A stretch of DNA of 64,000 bases from Trebonia sp963737285. Its GTDB lineage: Bacteria; Actinomycetota; Actinomycetes; Streptosporangiales; Streptosporangiaceae. Each line of letters starts with the position of its first letter. Within the stretch, counting starts at the first letter, position 1. The notes below the pieces were generated by a model that had not been told where the DNA came from, did no database searches, and saw only the letters and a list, made by a program, of their open reading frames with translations. Below, one piece after another: positions 37,397-44,742 of this stretch. A program made the translations under genes and the position numbers. The stretch spans positions 558,001-622,000 of the forward strand of contig CAVTRT010000002.1 in assembly GCA_963737285.1 (NCBI GenBank), read 5' to 3'.

Positions 37397-38000
37397 CCAA
37401 ACCTCCCTCAGCCAGCGGCCATAGTGCCGTAACCGCCACAGCCCGGGAAAGGTTTCCCCTGCTAACGATTCATAATAGTTACCCGCTGGTCTGCGCGATC
37501 ACCGGAACGAGGACCCGGCGGGCAACCGCGGCTTGCGCGCGCCGGATCTGCTGCCGGGTGTGTCCAGTGGCAAGCAGCGGGGGCCCCTCCAGGAAGGGGC
37601 ACGGCACGAGCGACCCTCGGGGTAGCGTTAAGTAGCTAAAAGCTTACCGGGCGTCTTGTGTCAGAAAATGTACCCCAATATGTCCGTTACGTCATAGTTT
37701 TCCACCCCGATCTTGGGTCATTTTCTGACATATGTCGGCCTATGTCATAAACCGGTGCCCGGGGCGCCCGGCGACTGGCCCCCGCACGGCACCTGCCTGG
37801 GACCCGCATCACCCGGGAGGCCGCGGCACGGGCGGACGGCCGCCGGCGCAAGGGGACCGCCCCTCGCCCCTATCTCGCTTGCTGGACAAGTGCGCAACAT
37901 ATCGCAACTTCTGCCACGTTACGCGGCAGTTGGTTAGGCTACGTTTCGGTCGTGCCGATTCCGGTACGTTTGGGGCGGGGATCACGAGCGAGGCAAGACG
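37397..38000. other. Intergenic region with IS-like ends and an HNH relic
   Basis: No intact gene is present. A 20-bp segment at 37491-37510 (CTGCGCGATCACCGGAACGA) is identical to 29141-29160 of the HNH gene and decodes as CAITGT. Similarity beyond it is weak. A pair of 12-bp inverted ends at 37659-37730 follows. The last 250 bp probably hold the promoter of the DUF4236 gene. Confidence 0.55.
37659..37730. mobile_element. 72-bp MITE-like element with TGTCAGAAAATG ends
   Basis: TGTCAGAAAATG (37659-37670) is the exact inverse of CATTTTCTGACA (37719-37730). The match extends inward with one gap (TACCCCAA against TTGGGT). TGTCAG-type termini are known for IS21-like elements, so this may be an internally deleted derivative or solo ends. 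No target duplication is evident and no transposase gene is present in the window. Confidence 0.45.
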
Positions 38001-38777
38001 ATGGGGTTCAGCTACCGCAAGTCGTTGAAGATGGGGCCGTTCCGCGTGACGGCGTCCAAGTCCGGGATTAGCTACAGCGCCGGGGTAAAGGGCGTCCGCG
38101 TCACCAAGCGCGCCAACGGCAAGGTCCAGACGACGCTGTCCGTACCAGGTAGCGGCCTGCGCTACACGACCACATCCGGCAAAGGGAAGGCTTCCACCAA
38201 GCGACCGGCCGCGAGCGCCTCATCAGCCGCGAGAAGGGCCGTTCCGCCACCTAAGCCCGTGAGCCGGCCATCGGCGGCGCCCACGCCGGCACGCGTGCCC
38301 TATCAGCCACGCCCGGCGAACCCGCCGCGCACCCGGAAGCCGGTGCGCCTGCGTGGCCGCCGATCGTCCGTGCAACCCCGGATCGCAGCCCCCTGGCTGC
38401 TCCCGTTCGCCATCAAGGGGTACCTCGCCACGGTCACCGTCCACCAAGGCGGCATCCACATCGAGCGGACGCACGCGGGCAAGATCAACGGGAGCCAGTC
38501 CACGGACATCCCCTGGCACGAACTGGCGGGCATCGACTGCCTCGACCCGAACTTCTTCCGTAGCGGCCACGTCCACTTCGCCACACCCGATGACCCGCGC
38601 GGCCTCACCTCCACCGGCAACGGCAACCGCATGGCCGCGAGCGCCCGGAACCCGCACGCTATCTTGTTCACCTGGCAGCAGTCCCGTGCGTATCGCCAGC
38701 TTCGCGACCTGCTCAGCGGCAACCCCCCCGTCCCGCCGCCGTCCCAGCCATCCGCCTACCCAGCCCCACGCCAGTGA
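38001..38777 (+). CDS. DUF4236 protein with DUF4429-like C-terminal domain
   Basis: A 258-residue protein that begins with a DUF4236 domain (FSYRKSLKMGPFRVTASKSGISYSAGVKGVRVT, residues 3-36; GSGLRYTT closing the sheet). A basic Ser/Ala/Pro linker follows. The C-terminal domain resembles DUF4429 (TVHQGGIHIERTHAG, IPWHELAGIDCLDPNFFRSGHVHFAT, NPHAILFTWQQSRAYRQLRDLL). DUF4236 alone is common as a small module of unknown function, and both domains are thought to be beta-rich adaptor folds. No membrane segment is present. The gene is followed by an unrelated hypothetical gene. Confidence 0.75.
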   Translation: MGFSYRKSLKMGPFRVTASKSGISYSAGVKGVRVTKRANGKVQTTLSVPGSGLRYTTTSGKGKASTKRPAASASSAARRAVPPPKPVSRPSAAPTPARVPYQPRPANPPRTRKPVRLRGRRSSVQPRIAAPWLLPFAIKGYLATVTVHQGGIHIERTHAGKINGSQSTDIPWHELAGIDCLDPNFFRSGHVHFATPDDPRGLTSTGNGNRMAASARNPHAILFTWQQSRAYRQLRDLLSGNPPVPPPSQPSAYPAPRQ

Positions 38778-38887
38778 CGGCGACTCAGCAGGCCAGTTGA
38801 GGCACGGTCACGGTCTCGCAGTCGACCGCCGTGCCGGGGACCGGGTGTGAGGGATAGCGTTTATGCGACACCGCAGGGAGGCAAACC

Positions 38888-39556
38888 ATGGTGATCGAGC
38901 CGGAAGTTGACCAGGCAACGCGCGCACTGCTGGGATACGCCATCAGCGGCGACGAGGAAGGGTTCGCCAGCAGCCTGCAGGCGATGAGCGACGAGCGATA
39001 CCTGCACTGCCTGGGCCTGTGCGTGCGCGTGGCCGGCTACATCGCGATCGACGCCTGCTCCTGGCAGTGGCCAGCCGAAGCTGACCTGCTCGCGATGGCG
39101 CAGCGCATTACCGGAATGGACGCCCTGGACTTCGGCGTCTCCGAAGCCGACAACTACGCCTTCCTGGCCCGCTCCGCGATCGGCTTCGAACCGCTCAGCG
39201 AGGTGTTCCCCGACAGGGGGAAGCTGGGCAGCATCCCGATATTCGCCACGGCGACCCTCCTCACCGCGTACAGCCCAGACGGCAAGCGGTGGCACGAGTA
39301 CCTCACGGTCGTCGAGCGGTCCCTCGACCTAGTCGCACCGCTTCCCGAGGAGACAGTTCCCGCACTCCTGCTGTCAGCTCGCAGGCATCGAGCATTGACT
39401 AGGGTCGGAGCGAACCTTCCCGCGTCCAGCCCTGACCCGAAGACCATCCCGCCTAGCCCCGACAGGTCAGCTGACCTCGGCGACCTGGCCGTCGCGGACG
39501 GCCAGGCGGCGGGTGACGGAGACGGCCTGCAGCATGCGGCGATCGTGGGTGACTAG
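38888..39556 (+). CDS. Hypothetical protein, convergent overlap with ABC-F gene
   Basis: A 222-residue helical cytoplasmic protein with a strong Shine-Dalgarno (AGGGAGG) before ATG 38888. Residues 1-165 look like a real domain (YAISGDEEGFASSLQAM, RYLHCLGLCVRVAGYIAIDA, LLTAYSPDGKRWHEYLTVVE) of unknown function. The last 30 residues (from about DRSADLGDLAVADG) lie antisense to the 3' end of the ABC-F gene. The natural stop was probably upstream, near 39466, and an indel may have caused the overrun. Confidence 0.65.
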   Translation: MVIEPEVDQATRALLGYAISGDEEGFASSLQAMSDERYLHCLGLCVRVAGYIAIDACSWQWPAEADLLAMAQRITGMDALDFGVSEADNYAFLARSAIGFEPLSEVFPDRGKLGSIPIFATATLLTAYSPDGKRWHEYLTVVERSLDLVAPLPEETVPALLLSARRHRALTRVGANLPASSPDPKTIPPSPDRSADLGDLAVADGQAAGDGDGLQHAAIVGD

Positions 39557-41158
39557 CAGGAACGTTCCGGGGTACTCGGCCAGCGCGGCCTCTAGCTGCT
39601 CGATGGCCGGCAGGTCCAGGTGGTTGGTCGGCTCGTCCAGCACCAGCAGGTTCACGCCGCGCGCCTGGAGCAGGGCCAGCGCCGCGCGCGTGCGCTCGCC
39701 GGGTGACAGGCTGCGCGCGGGACGCAGCACATGGTCGCCCTTCAGCCCGTACTTGGCTAGCAGCGTCCTGGCCTCTGCGGGGAGCATGTCGGGGGCCTGG
39801 GTGGCGAAGGCGTCCAGCAATGGGACCGCGTCACCGAACAGGGCGCGAGCCTGGTCGACTTCGCCGACGTGCACGCCGGCGCCAAGGGAAGCCTCGCCGC
39901 CAGACAGCGCCACCCGGCCAAGTAGCGCGCCGATCAGCGTGGACTTGCCGGACCCGTTCGGCCCGGTGATGGCGATCCGGTCGGCCCAGTTCACCTGCAG
40001 GCTCACCGGTCCCAGCCGGAAATCCCCGCGATCGATCACCGCCGACCGCAAGACCCCGGCCACCGTCCCTGAGCGCGGAGCGGCGGCGATCTCCATGTGC
40101 AGCTGCCATTCCTTGCGCGGCTCCTGGACCACCTCGAGCCGCTCCAGCATCCGCTCAGTGGCCTTCACCTTGCCAGCGAGCTTCTCCGACTTGGCGACCT
40201 GATGGCGCAGGACGTTCTTGTCGTTGTCCGTCGCCTTGGACCTGGCCTCCCGGACGCCCTTGTCGGCCCAGCCGATCTGGGTCCGCATCCGCTGCTCCAG
40301 CCCGGCCCGGTTGTCGGCGTACTGGTCATAGGCGTCGCGGGCGTGCTGGCGGGCGATCTCGCGCTCGTCCAGGTAGGCCAGGTATCCTCCGCCGTACAGG
40401 CGGACCTGCTGCTGGGCCAGGTCGAGCTCGAGCACCCGGTGCACTGTGCGCTCCAGGAATGCCCGGTCGTGGCTGACCAGCACGGTCCCGGCGCGCAGGC
40501 TGCCGACGAAGCCCTCGAGGATCTCAAGGCCGGCGATGTCCAGGTCATTGGTCGGCTCGTCAAGCAGGAAGATGTCGTAACGGGACAGCAGCAGCGCTGC
40601 GAGGTTGGCCCGCGCCGCCTGGCCGCCGGACAGGGCGGTCATCGGCCTGCCCAGGTCAACCCGCAGGCCGACGGTGGTGGCGGCCTGCTCGGCGCGCTCG
40701 TCCAGGTCGGCGCCGCCCAAAGCGAGCCAGCGCTCCAGCGAGTCGGCGTAGGCGTCGTCGGCCCAGGCATGGCCGGCGGCCAGCGCCTCGGTGGCCTCGT
40801 CCAAGTCCCGCTGGGCCTTGGCCACCCCGGTACGGCGGGCGATGAAGTCGCTGACGGTCTCCCCCGGCCGGCGCTCGGGCTCCTGCGGCAGGTACCCGAC
40901 GGTGGCGGTCGGCGGGCTAAGCGAGACCGATCCCGCCTCCAGTGCGCCCGGCTCAGGGGCACCCGGCTCAGGGGCACCCGGCTCGCCGGCCCCGTGCTCC
41001 AGTCCGGCGAGGATGCGCAGCAGCGTGGACTTGCCCGCCCCGTTCGCGCCGACCAGGCCGGTCACCTCACCGGGGGCGATAACCAGGTCAAGGCCATCGA
41101 ACAGCACCCGGCCGGCGTGTCCGGCGGTCAGCCCCTTGGCCGTCAAGATCGCGCTCAC
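39467..41158 (-). CDS. ABC-F family ATPase
   Basis: A 563-residue protein with two ABC cassettes and no membrane domain. Cassette 1 has Walker A GANGAGKST (37-45), signature LSGGQ, Walker B FLLDEPTNDLD; cassette 2 has GPNGSGKST, LSPGER and LLVLDEPTNHLD. The charged linker between them (QYADNRAGLEQRMRTQIGWADK, RMLERLEVVQEPRKEW) is the P-site interaction motif region that reaches the ribosome. ABC-F members either rescue ribosomes from antibiotics (TlrC/OleB type) or tune translation; which applies here is not decided by sequence alone. A short repeat GEPGAPEPGAPEPGA sits in cassette 1. GTG 41158 is the start. Confidence 0.88.
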   Translation of the reverse strand: MSAILTAKGLTAGHAGRVLFDGLDLVIAPGEVTGLVGANGAGKSTLLRILAGLEHGAGEPGAPEPGAPEPGALEAGSVSLSPPTATVGYLPQEPERRPGETVSDFIARRTGVAKAQRDLDEATEALAAGHAWADDAYADSLERWLALGGADLDERAEQAATTVGLRVDLGRPMTALSGGQAARANLAALLLSRYDIFLLDEPTNDLDIAGLEILEGFVGSLRAGTVLVSHDRAFLERTVHRVLELDLAQQQVRLYGGGYLAYLDEREIARQHARDAYDQYADNRAGLEQRMRTQIGWADKGVREARSKATDNDKNVLRHQVAKSEKLAGKVKATERMLERLEVVQEPRKEWQLHMEIAAAPRSGTVAGVLRSAVIDRGDFRLGPVSLQVNWADRIAITGPNGSGKSTLIGALLGRVALSGGEASLGAGVHVGEVDQARALFGDAVPLLDAFATQAPDMLPAEARTLLAKYGLKGDHVLRPARSLSPGERTRAALALLQARGVNLLVLDEPTNHLDLPAIEQLEAALAEYPGTFLLVTHDRRMLQAVSVTRRLAVRDGQVAEVS

Positions 41159-41178
41159 CCGGTCAGGTTAGCCGTGCA

Positions 41179-41200
41179 TAACGAACATGGCTATTCGTTA
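41179..41200. promoter_or_regulatory. Inverted repeat upstream of ABC-F gene
   Basis: TAACGAA (41179-41185) and TTCGTTA (41194-41200) form a 7-bp inverted repeat with an 8-nt spacer. It lies 21-42 bp upstream of the ABC-F start, in the 73-bp gap after the GntR gene. It is a likely operator or a leader stem. Confidence 0.45.
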
Positions 41201-41231
41201 ACCGTAGAGGCAGGCGGCTGGATCGCTGAAC

Positions 41232-41984
41232 CTAGAGGGCTGGCCGGTAACGGAGGACGAACTTCGCTCGCTCACCCGGGATGTGGCGCCGAACGTAGTA
41301 GACCGGCAGGCCTGCCTCGTCGACGCTTACCCCGTCGCGCAGCAGAAGAGGATGGCCGACAGGCACCCGCAACAACTCGGCTTGCATGCGCCCTGCTGCT
41401 GTCGCGGAGAATCCGCGCCAGTCGTAGAAGAGCGTCACGCCGAAGGCTTCCCGGAGCACCTCGATCATCGTCATCCCCGTCCCCCAGTGATCGGGGAGGG
41501 CCGGGAACCGGGAGCCGTCGATCCAGTACTCGTTGAAGAAAACCGGCTCGCTTTCCACCCCGGCGACCGTAACCAGTCGGACCAGCGACTCAGGCGCCGT
41601 CTGGAGGTAGCCCGCGGCGCTACGGTCGTGATCGTCCTCGAAGGCAGCCACCCGCTCGACCAGTGGGCCACCTACTGCGTGCATGGTGGCCCGAACCACG
41701 CTTCCGGCGTCGGATTTCTGAGTCTGGGGGTCGACCTCGATCTCGGCCCGCAGTACCTCACGCGCGACGAAGGTGCCCTTCCCGTGGCGAACCACCACCG
41801 CGCCGGCCCTAACCAGTTCATCGAGTGCCTGACGGACGGTCAGGCGGTTGACCCCGAACTCTGCGGCCAGGACCGACTCGGTCGGCAACTGCTCGCCAGG
41901 AGTCCACTCCCCAGCGTCAATGCGCTTCTGAAGCAGGAGCGACAACTGCCGGTAGACCGGTGCTCCGGCAGGTCCGCGTGCCAC
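41232..41984 (-). CDS. GntR/HutC-family transcriptional regulator
   Basis: A 250-residue regulator: winged helix VYRQLSLLLQKRIDAGEWTP, TESVLAAEFGVNRLTVRQAL and wing VVVRHGKGTFV (about residues 10-75), then a UTRA effector domain (VTVAGVESEPVFFNEYWIDG, LLRVPVGHPLLLRDGVSVDE, VYYVRRHIPGERAKFVLRY). It is divergent from the serine hydrolase gene with an imperfect palindrome between them, and the ABC-F gene follows on its own strand after 73 bp. It probably controls one or both neighbours. The effector is unknown. Confidence 0.85.
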   Translation of the reverse strand: MARGPAGAPVYRQLSLLLQKRIDAGEWTPGEQLPTESVLAAEFGVNRLTVRQALDELVRAGAVVVRHGKGTFVAREVLRAEIEVDPQTQKSDAGSVVRATMHAVGGPLVERVAAFEDDHDRSAAGYLQTAPESLVRLVTVAGVESEPVFFNEYWIDGSRFPALPDHWGTGMTMIEVLREAFGVTLFYDWRGFSATAAGRMQAELLRVPVGHPLLLRDGVSVDEAGLPVYYVRRHIPGERAKFVLRYRPAL

Positions 41985-41993
41985 GACGACAAC

Positions 41994-42045
41994 TATAATG
42001 GCGCAGCTGGGCGGATTTCTCGAAGTTTGCGTACCGCAAATTCGA
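41994..42045 (+). promoter_or_regulatory. Putative -10 and palindromic operator
   Basis: A perfect TATAAT stands at 41994-41999 on the plus strand, 96 bp before the hydrolase start. Just downstream, TTTGCG-TAC-CGCAAA (42026-42040) is flanked by TCGAA and TTCGA (with one unpaired G), giving a 25-bp imperfect palindrome. This position, downstream of the probable start of transcription, suits repression by the divergent GntR protein. Confidence 0.5.
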
Positions 42046-42094
42046 ACAATAGGGGCGCTTGCACAGGGGCCGTGGAGCGGGCATCGTTGCTGGC

Positions 42095-43336
42095 GTGAAC
42101 GATCTCAAGGTAGAGGCCGATCCTGCTGAGGTGGGGCTGGACGCGCAGCGGCTGCGGCGGATTGACGCGCGGCTCGCCCGGTACGTGGACGAGGGCAAGC
42201 TGCCTGGCTGGCTGGTGACCGTTTCCCGGCACGGCAAGCTGGTGCACGTCGCGTCCCGCGGGCAGCGGGACACCGAGGCCGGGCTGCCGGTCGAGGCCGA
42301 CACCGTGTGGCGGCTGTACTCGATGACGAAGCCGATCACCTCCGTCGCGGCAATGATGCTGTATGAGGAGGGCGCGTTCGAGCTCACCGATCCGGTGAGC
42401 AAGTTCGTGGGCTCGTTCGGGAACGTACGGGTGTTTTCTGGGGGCACGGACTTCGCCCCGGTGACGGTCCCCGCCACCGAGCCGGTGCAGATCTGGCACC
42501 TGCTCACGCACACGGCCGGGCGCACCTACGGGTTCCACCGGGCGCACCCGGTGGACGCGATGTACCGGGCCGCGGGGTTCGATATCGGCACGCGGGTGAC
42601 GATGGACCTCGCGACCGCGTGTGACAAATGGGCGAGCATGCCGCTGCTGTTCCAGCCGGGGAAGGAGTGGGCGTACTCAGTCGCCACCGACGTCCTGGGC
42701 CGGGTGGTCGAGGTCGCTTCCGGGATGTCGCTGGATGAGTTCTTCGCCTCGCGGATCCTGGGCCCACTGGGCATGACAGACACCGCGTTCCATCCCTCGC
42801 AGGAGCAGCGGCCCCGGATGGCGGCGCTGTACGTCCGGGGACGTGGCGGCGAGGCGACGCGGGCCGACCATCTGGACGAGACTGCGCAGCCGCCTGTCAT
42901 GCTGAGCGGCGGCGGCGGGCTGATCGGCACCGCGGCCGACTACAACCGGTTCATGGCGATGCTGCTCAACCTGCCGTCCAGCCCGGCCGGCTCGCTGGAC
43001 GGAGTGCGGCTGCTCAGCCCTCGGACGGTCGCCTACATGGGAAGCAACCACCTGCCCGGCAACGCGGACCTGGAAGCCTTCGGACGCCGGCTGTTCGCGG
43101 AGGTGCCGTTCCGCGGGATCGGCTTCGGGCTGGGCTTCGCGGTCGTCATCGACCCGGTGCCAGGCGAGGTGATCTGCTCGGCTGGCGAGATGTCCTGGGG
43201 CGGGGCGGCGAGCACGGCGTTCTGGGTGGACCCAGCCGAGGGGCTGGCGGTCTCATTGTTCACCCAGCTCATCCCGTCCAGCGCGTACCCGCTGCGATCC
43301 CAGTTGCGGCAGTTGGTGTACCAGGCGATCGTGTGA
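42095..43336 (+). CDS. Serine hydrolase, class C beta-lactamase / EstB-like
   Basis: A 413-residue member of the beta-lactamase (class C)/D,D-peptidase superfamily. Ser76-Met-Thr-Lys79 (LYSMTKPITSVAAM) is the catalytic SxxK; Tyr194-Ser-Val is the second motif (EWAYSVATDVLGRVVE); a WGG triad replaces the usual KTG/HTG (EMSWGGAAST). No signal peptide is present, so it is cytoplasmic, as in EstB-type esterases and LpqF-like hydrolases. GTG 42095 begins the conserved sequence (VNDLKVEADPAEVGLDAQRL). The enzyme probably hydrolyses an ester or amide rather than causing beta-lactam resistance. It is divergent from the GntR gene. Confidence 0.88.
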   Translation: MNDLKVEADPAEVGLDAQRLRRIDARLARYVDEGKLPGWLVTVSRHGKLVHVASRGQRDTEAGLPVEADTVWRLYSMTKPITSVAAMMLYEEGAFELTDPVSKFVGSFGNVRVFSGGTDFAPVTVPATEPVQIWHLLTHTAGRTYGFHRAHPVDAMYRAAGFDIGTRVTMDLATACDKWASMPLLFQPGKEWAYSVATDVLGRVVEVASGMSLDEFFASRILGPLGMTDTAFHPSQEQRPRMAALYVRGRGGEATRADHLDETAQPPVMLSGGGGLIGTAADYNRFMAMLLNLPSSPAGSLDGVRLLSPRTVAYMGSNHLPGNADLEAFGRRLFAEVPFRGIGFGLGFAVVIDPVPGEVICSAGEMSWGGAASTAFWVDPAEGLAVSLFTQLIPSSAYPLRSQLRQLVYQAIV

Positions 43337-43502
43337 TCTTGGCCGCGGAGGTGTTGAGCTGACGGCAAATCGGGTAAAAGCCCGTGTAGCCGGGTACAGC
43401 ACTGTACGGGTCATTCGGCCATCTGGACGGTTCGCTGCCCAGTAGGCGCACGAGGAATGCCCTTTATTGTTGGCCCCCCAGCATCGAGCAGCGGAGGTAA
43501 CC

Positions 43503-43643
43503 ATGCGGCTGGGCAAGGAGCAGTCGGCGGGATACGTCGAGGACATCGAGACCGAGGTGGAGTCACCGATGGCGGTTCCCGTCGCGCAGACGGCTCCCGA
43601 GCCGGTGCTCGCGGAACACGAGCCGGTCACGGTCACCCGCTAG
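43503..43643 (+). CDS. 46-residue small protein
   Basis: A small gene with a strong Shine-Dalgarno (GGAGGTAACC) immediately before ATG 43503. The product (MRLGKEQSAGYVEDIETEVE, then a Pro/Val/Ala tail ending HEPVTVTR) is acidic, has no membrane segment and is not a family I can name. The stop TAG (43641-43643) is four bases before the GTG of the Cys-rich protein, so the two form a tight operon and may act together. Confidence 0.65.
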   Translation: MRLGKEQSAGYVEDIETEVESPMAVPVAQTAPEPVLAEHEPVTVTR

Positions 43644-43647
43644 CCCT

Positions 43648-44466
43648 GTGGCTGGCCAGCACGCACAGGGCCACGACACCCGCCGGGCGATCTTGCGTGC
43701 CTTGTTGCTGCGCAAGCCCATCCCGAGCACGGGAAACGAGCGGCCAGAGCGGCCTTTCACCGGGTACAAGCTCGCGCATGCGGTGCTGTCGGCCGACGGC
43801 ACCAAAGCTGGTTTCGCCGGGCTGACGCTCGGTGGCGACCAGGTGTACGGGGTGACCGCGGACGCGCTGTGCGTCTGGACACCACGGCACGCCCCGCCGC
43901 GCCGCTGGTGCGGGTGCGGGTTCTACTGCCTGCACGAGATCGCCGAGGCAAGGGCGCTGGGCTGCGCGACCGAGAACAGGTCCGCGCTGCTGCTGGAGGT
44001 GATCGCGTCCGGCCGGTATATCCGCTACGAGCGCGGCCTGCGCTACAGCAAGCAGCGGGTCCGGGTGATCCGCGACGCCTGGTGTTCCTGCGGCCGTCCC
44101 GGCGTAGTGCTCGGCGACGCCGGCACTGGCCTGGTGGGGTGGCGGCATCTGGCGCCGTTCTGCACACGGTGTGCCGTGGGGCGTCCGTCGATGACTCTCC
44201 CGCAGTTCGCGGCGAAGCTGGACGGGCAGGTCGAGATCGACCAGCCGACCGCGGGCGCGGGCCTGTCCCCGCTGATCCCGGGTGGATGGGCCGACGACCC
44301 CGTCCCCGGCCTGGTGTCCTCGCCTCCGCCCTCCTCTTACTCCTCTTCGTCCCCATTGCCCTCGCCTTCTTCGGAGCCAGAGGAGTCCCCCATCGCGATC
44401 TTGACGGCGGAGATCGCCCTGCTGCACGCCCGACTGGACGACCTCCAGTCCCGGATGGGCCGCTGA
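43648..44466 (+). CDS. Cys-rich protein, possible zinc ribbon, actinobacterial
   Basis: A 272-residue protein. Residues 1-180 look like a conserved actinobacterial domain: KLAHAVLSADGTKAGFAGLT, RRWCGCGFYCLHEIAEARAL, LLLEVIASGRYIRYERGLRY, CSCGRPGVVLGD and FCTRCAVG. Cysteines at 88, 90, 94, 106, 146, 148, 172 and 175 could build two zinc sites. The last 50 residues are a Pro/Ser linker and a short coiled coil (ILTAEIALLHARLDDLQSRM). GTG 43648 is the start. A nucleic-acid binding or redox role is possible, but no function is known to me. Confidence 0.7.
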   Translation: MAGQHAQGHDTRRAILRALLLRKPIPSTGNERPERPFTGYKLAHAVLSADGTKAGFAGLTLGGDQVYGVTADALCVWTPRHAPPRRWCGCGFYCLHEIAEARALGCATENRSALLLEVIASGRYIRYERGLRYSKQRVRVIRDAWCSCGRPGVVLGDAGTGLVGWRHLAPFCTRCAVGRPSMTLPQFAAKLDGQVEIDQPTAGAGLSPLIPGGWADDPVPGLVSSPPPSSYSSSSPLPSPSSEPEESPIAILTAEIALLHARLDDLQSRMGR

Positions 44467-44491
44467 TCGCCCTGTTCTCCGCGCGACCACC

Positions 44492-44581
44492 CGGTCGCAC
44501 CGGTCCCGGTCGCACCGGTCCCGGTCGCACCGGTCCCGGTCGCGCCGGTCCCGGTAGCGCCGGTCCCGGTCGCACTGGCTT
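44492..44581 (+). repeat. 15-bp tandem repeat CGGTCGCACCGGTCC
   Basis: Six copies lie directly after the Cys-rich gene. The first three are identical (44492-44536), and the next three diverge at one to three positions. No coding sense is likely. Confidence 0.9.
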
Positions 44582-44595
44582 ACTGCGTCGAGCAG

Positions 44596-44720
44596 CGATG
44601 GCGCCACCACTGTCGCGACTGTTTTGCGGGCAATGTGCCATCGTTGCTGCTACCATGCAAGCGCTGGCACACTGCCCATTATCGGCGTCTGCAGTGATGG
44701 CGCCACCGCTGTCGCGACTG
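44596..44720 (+). repeat. 25-bp direct repeats flanking a 13-bp hairpin
   Basis: GATGGCGCCACC-A/G-CTGTCGCGACTG occurs at 44597-44621 and 44696-44720 with one mismatch. Between them GGGCAATGTGCCA (44628-44640) and TGGCACACTGCCC (44665-44677) form a hairpin with one mismatch. The unit of about 125 bp looks like a small intergenic repeat element. The 276-bp gap 44467-44742 has no gene. Confidence 0.7.
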
Positions 44721-44742
44721 GCCGCCGAGATGGCAATCTAAG

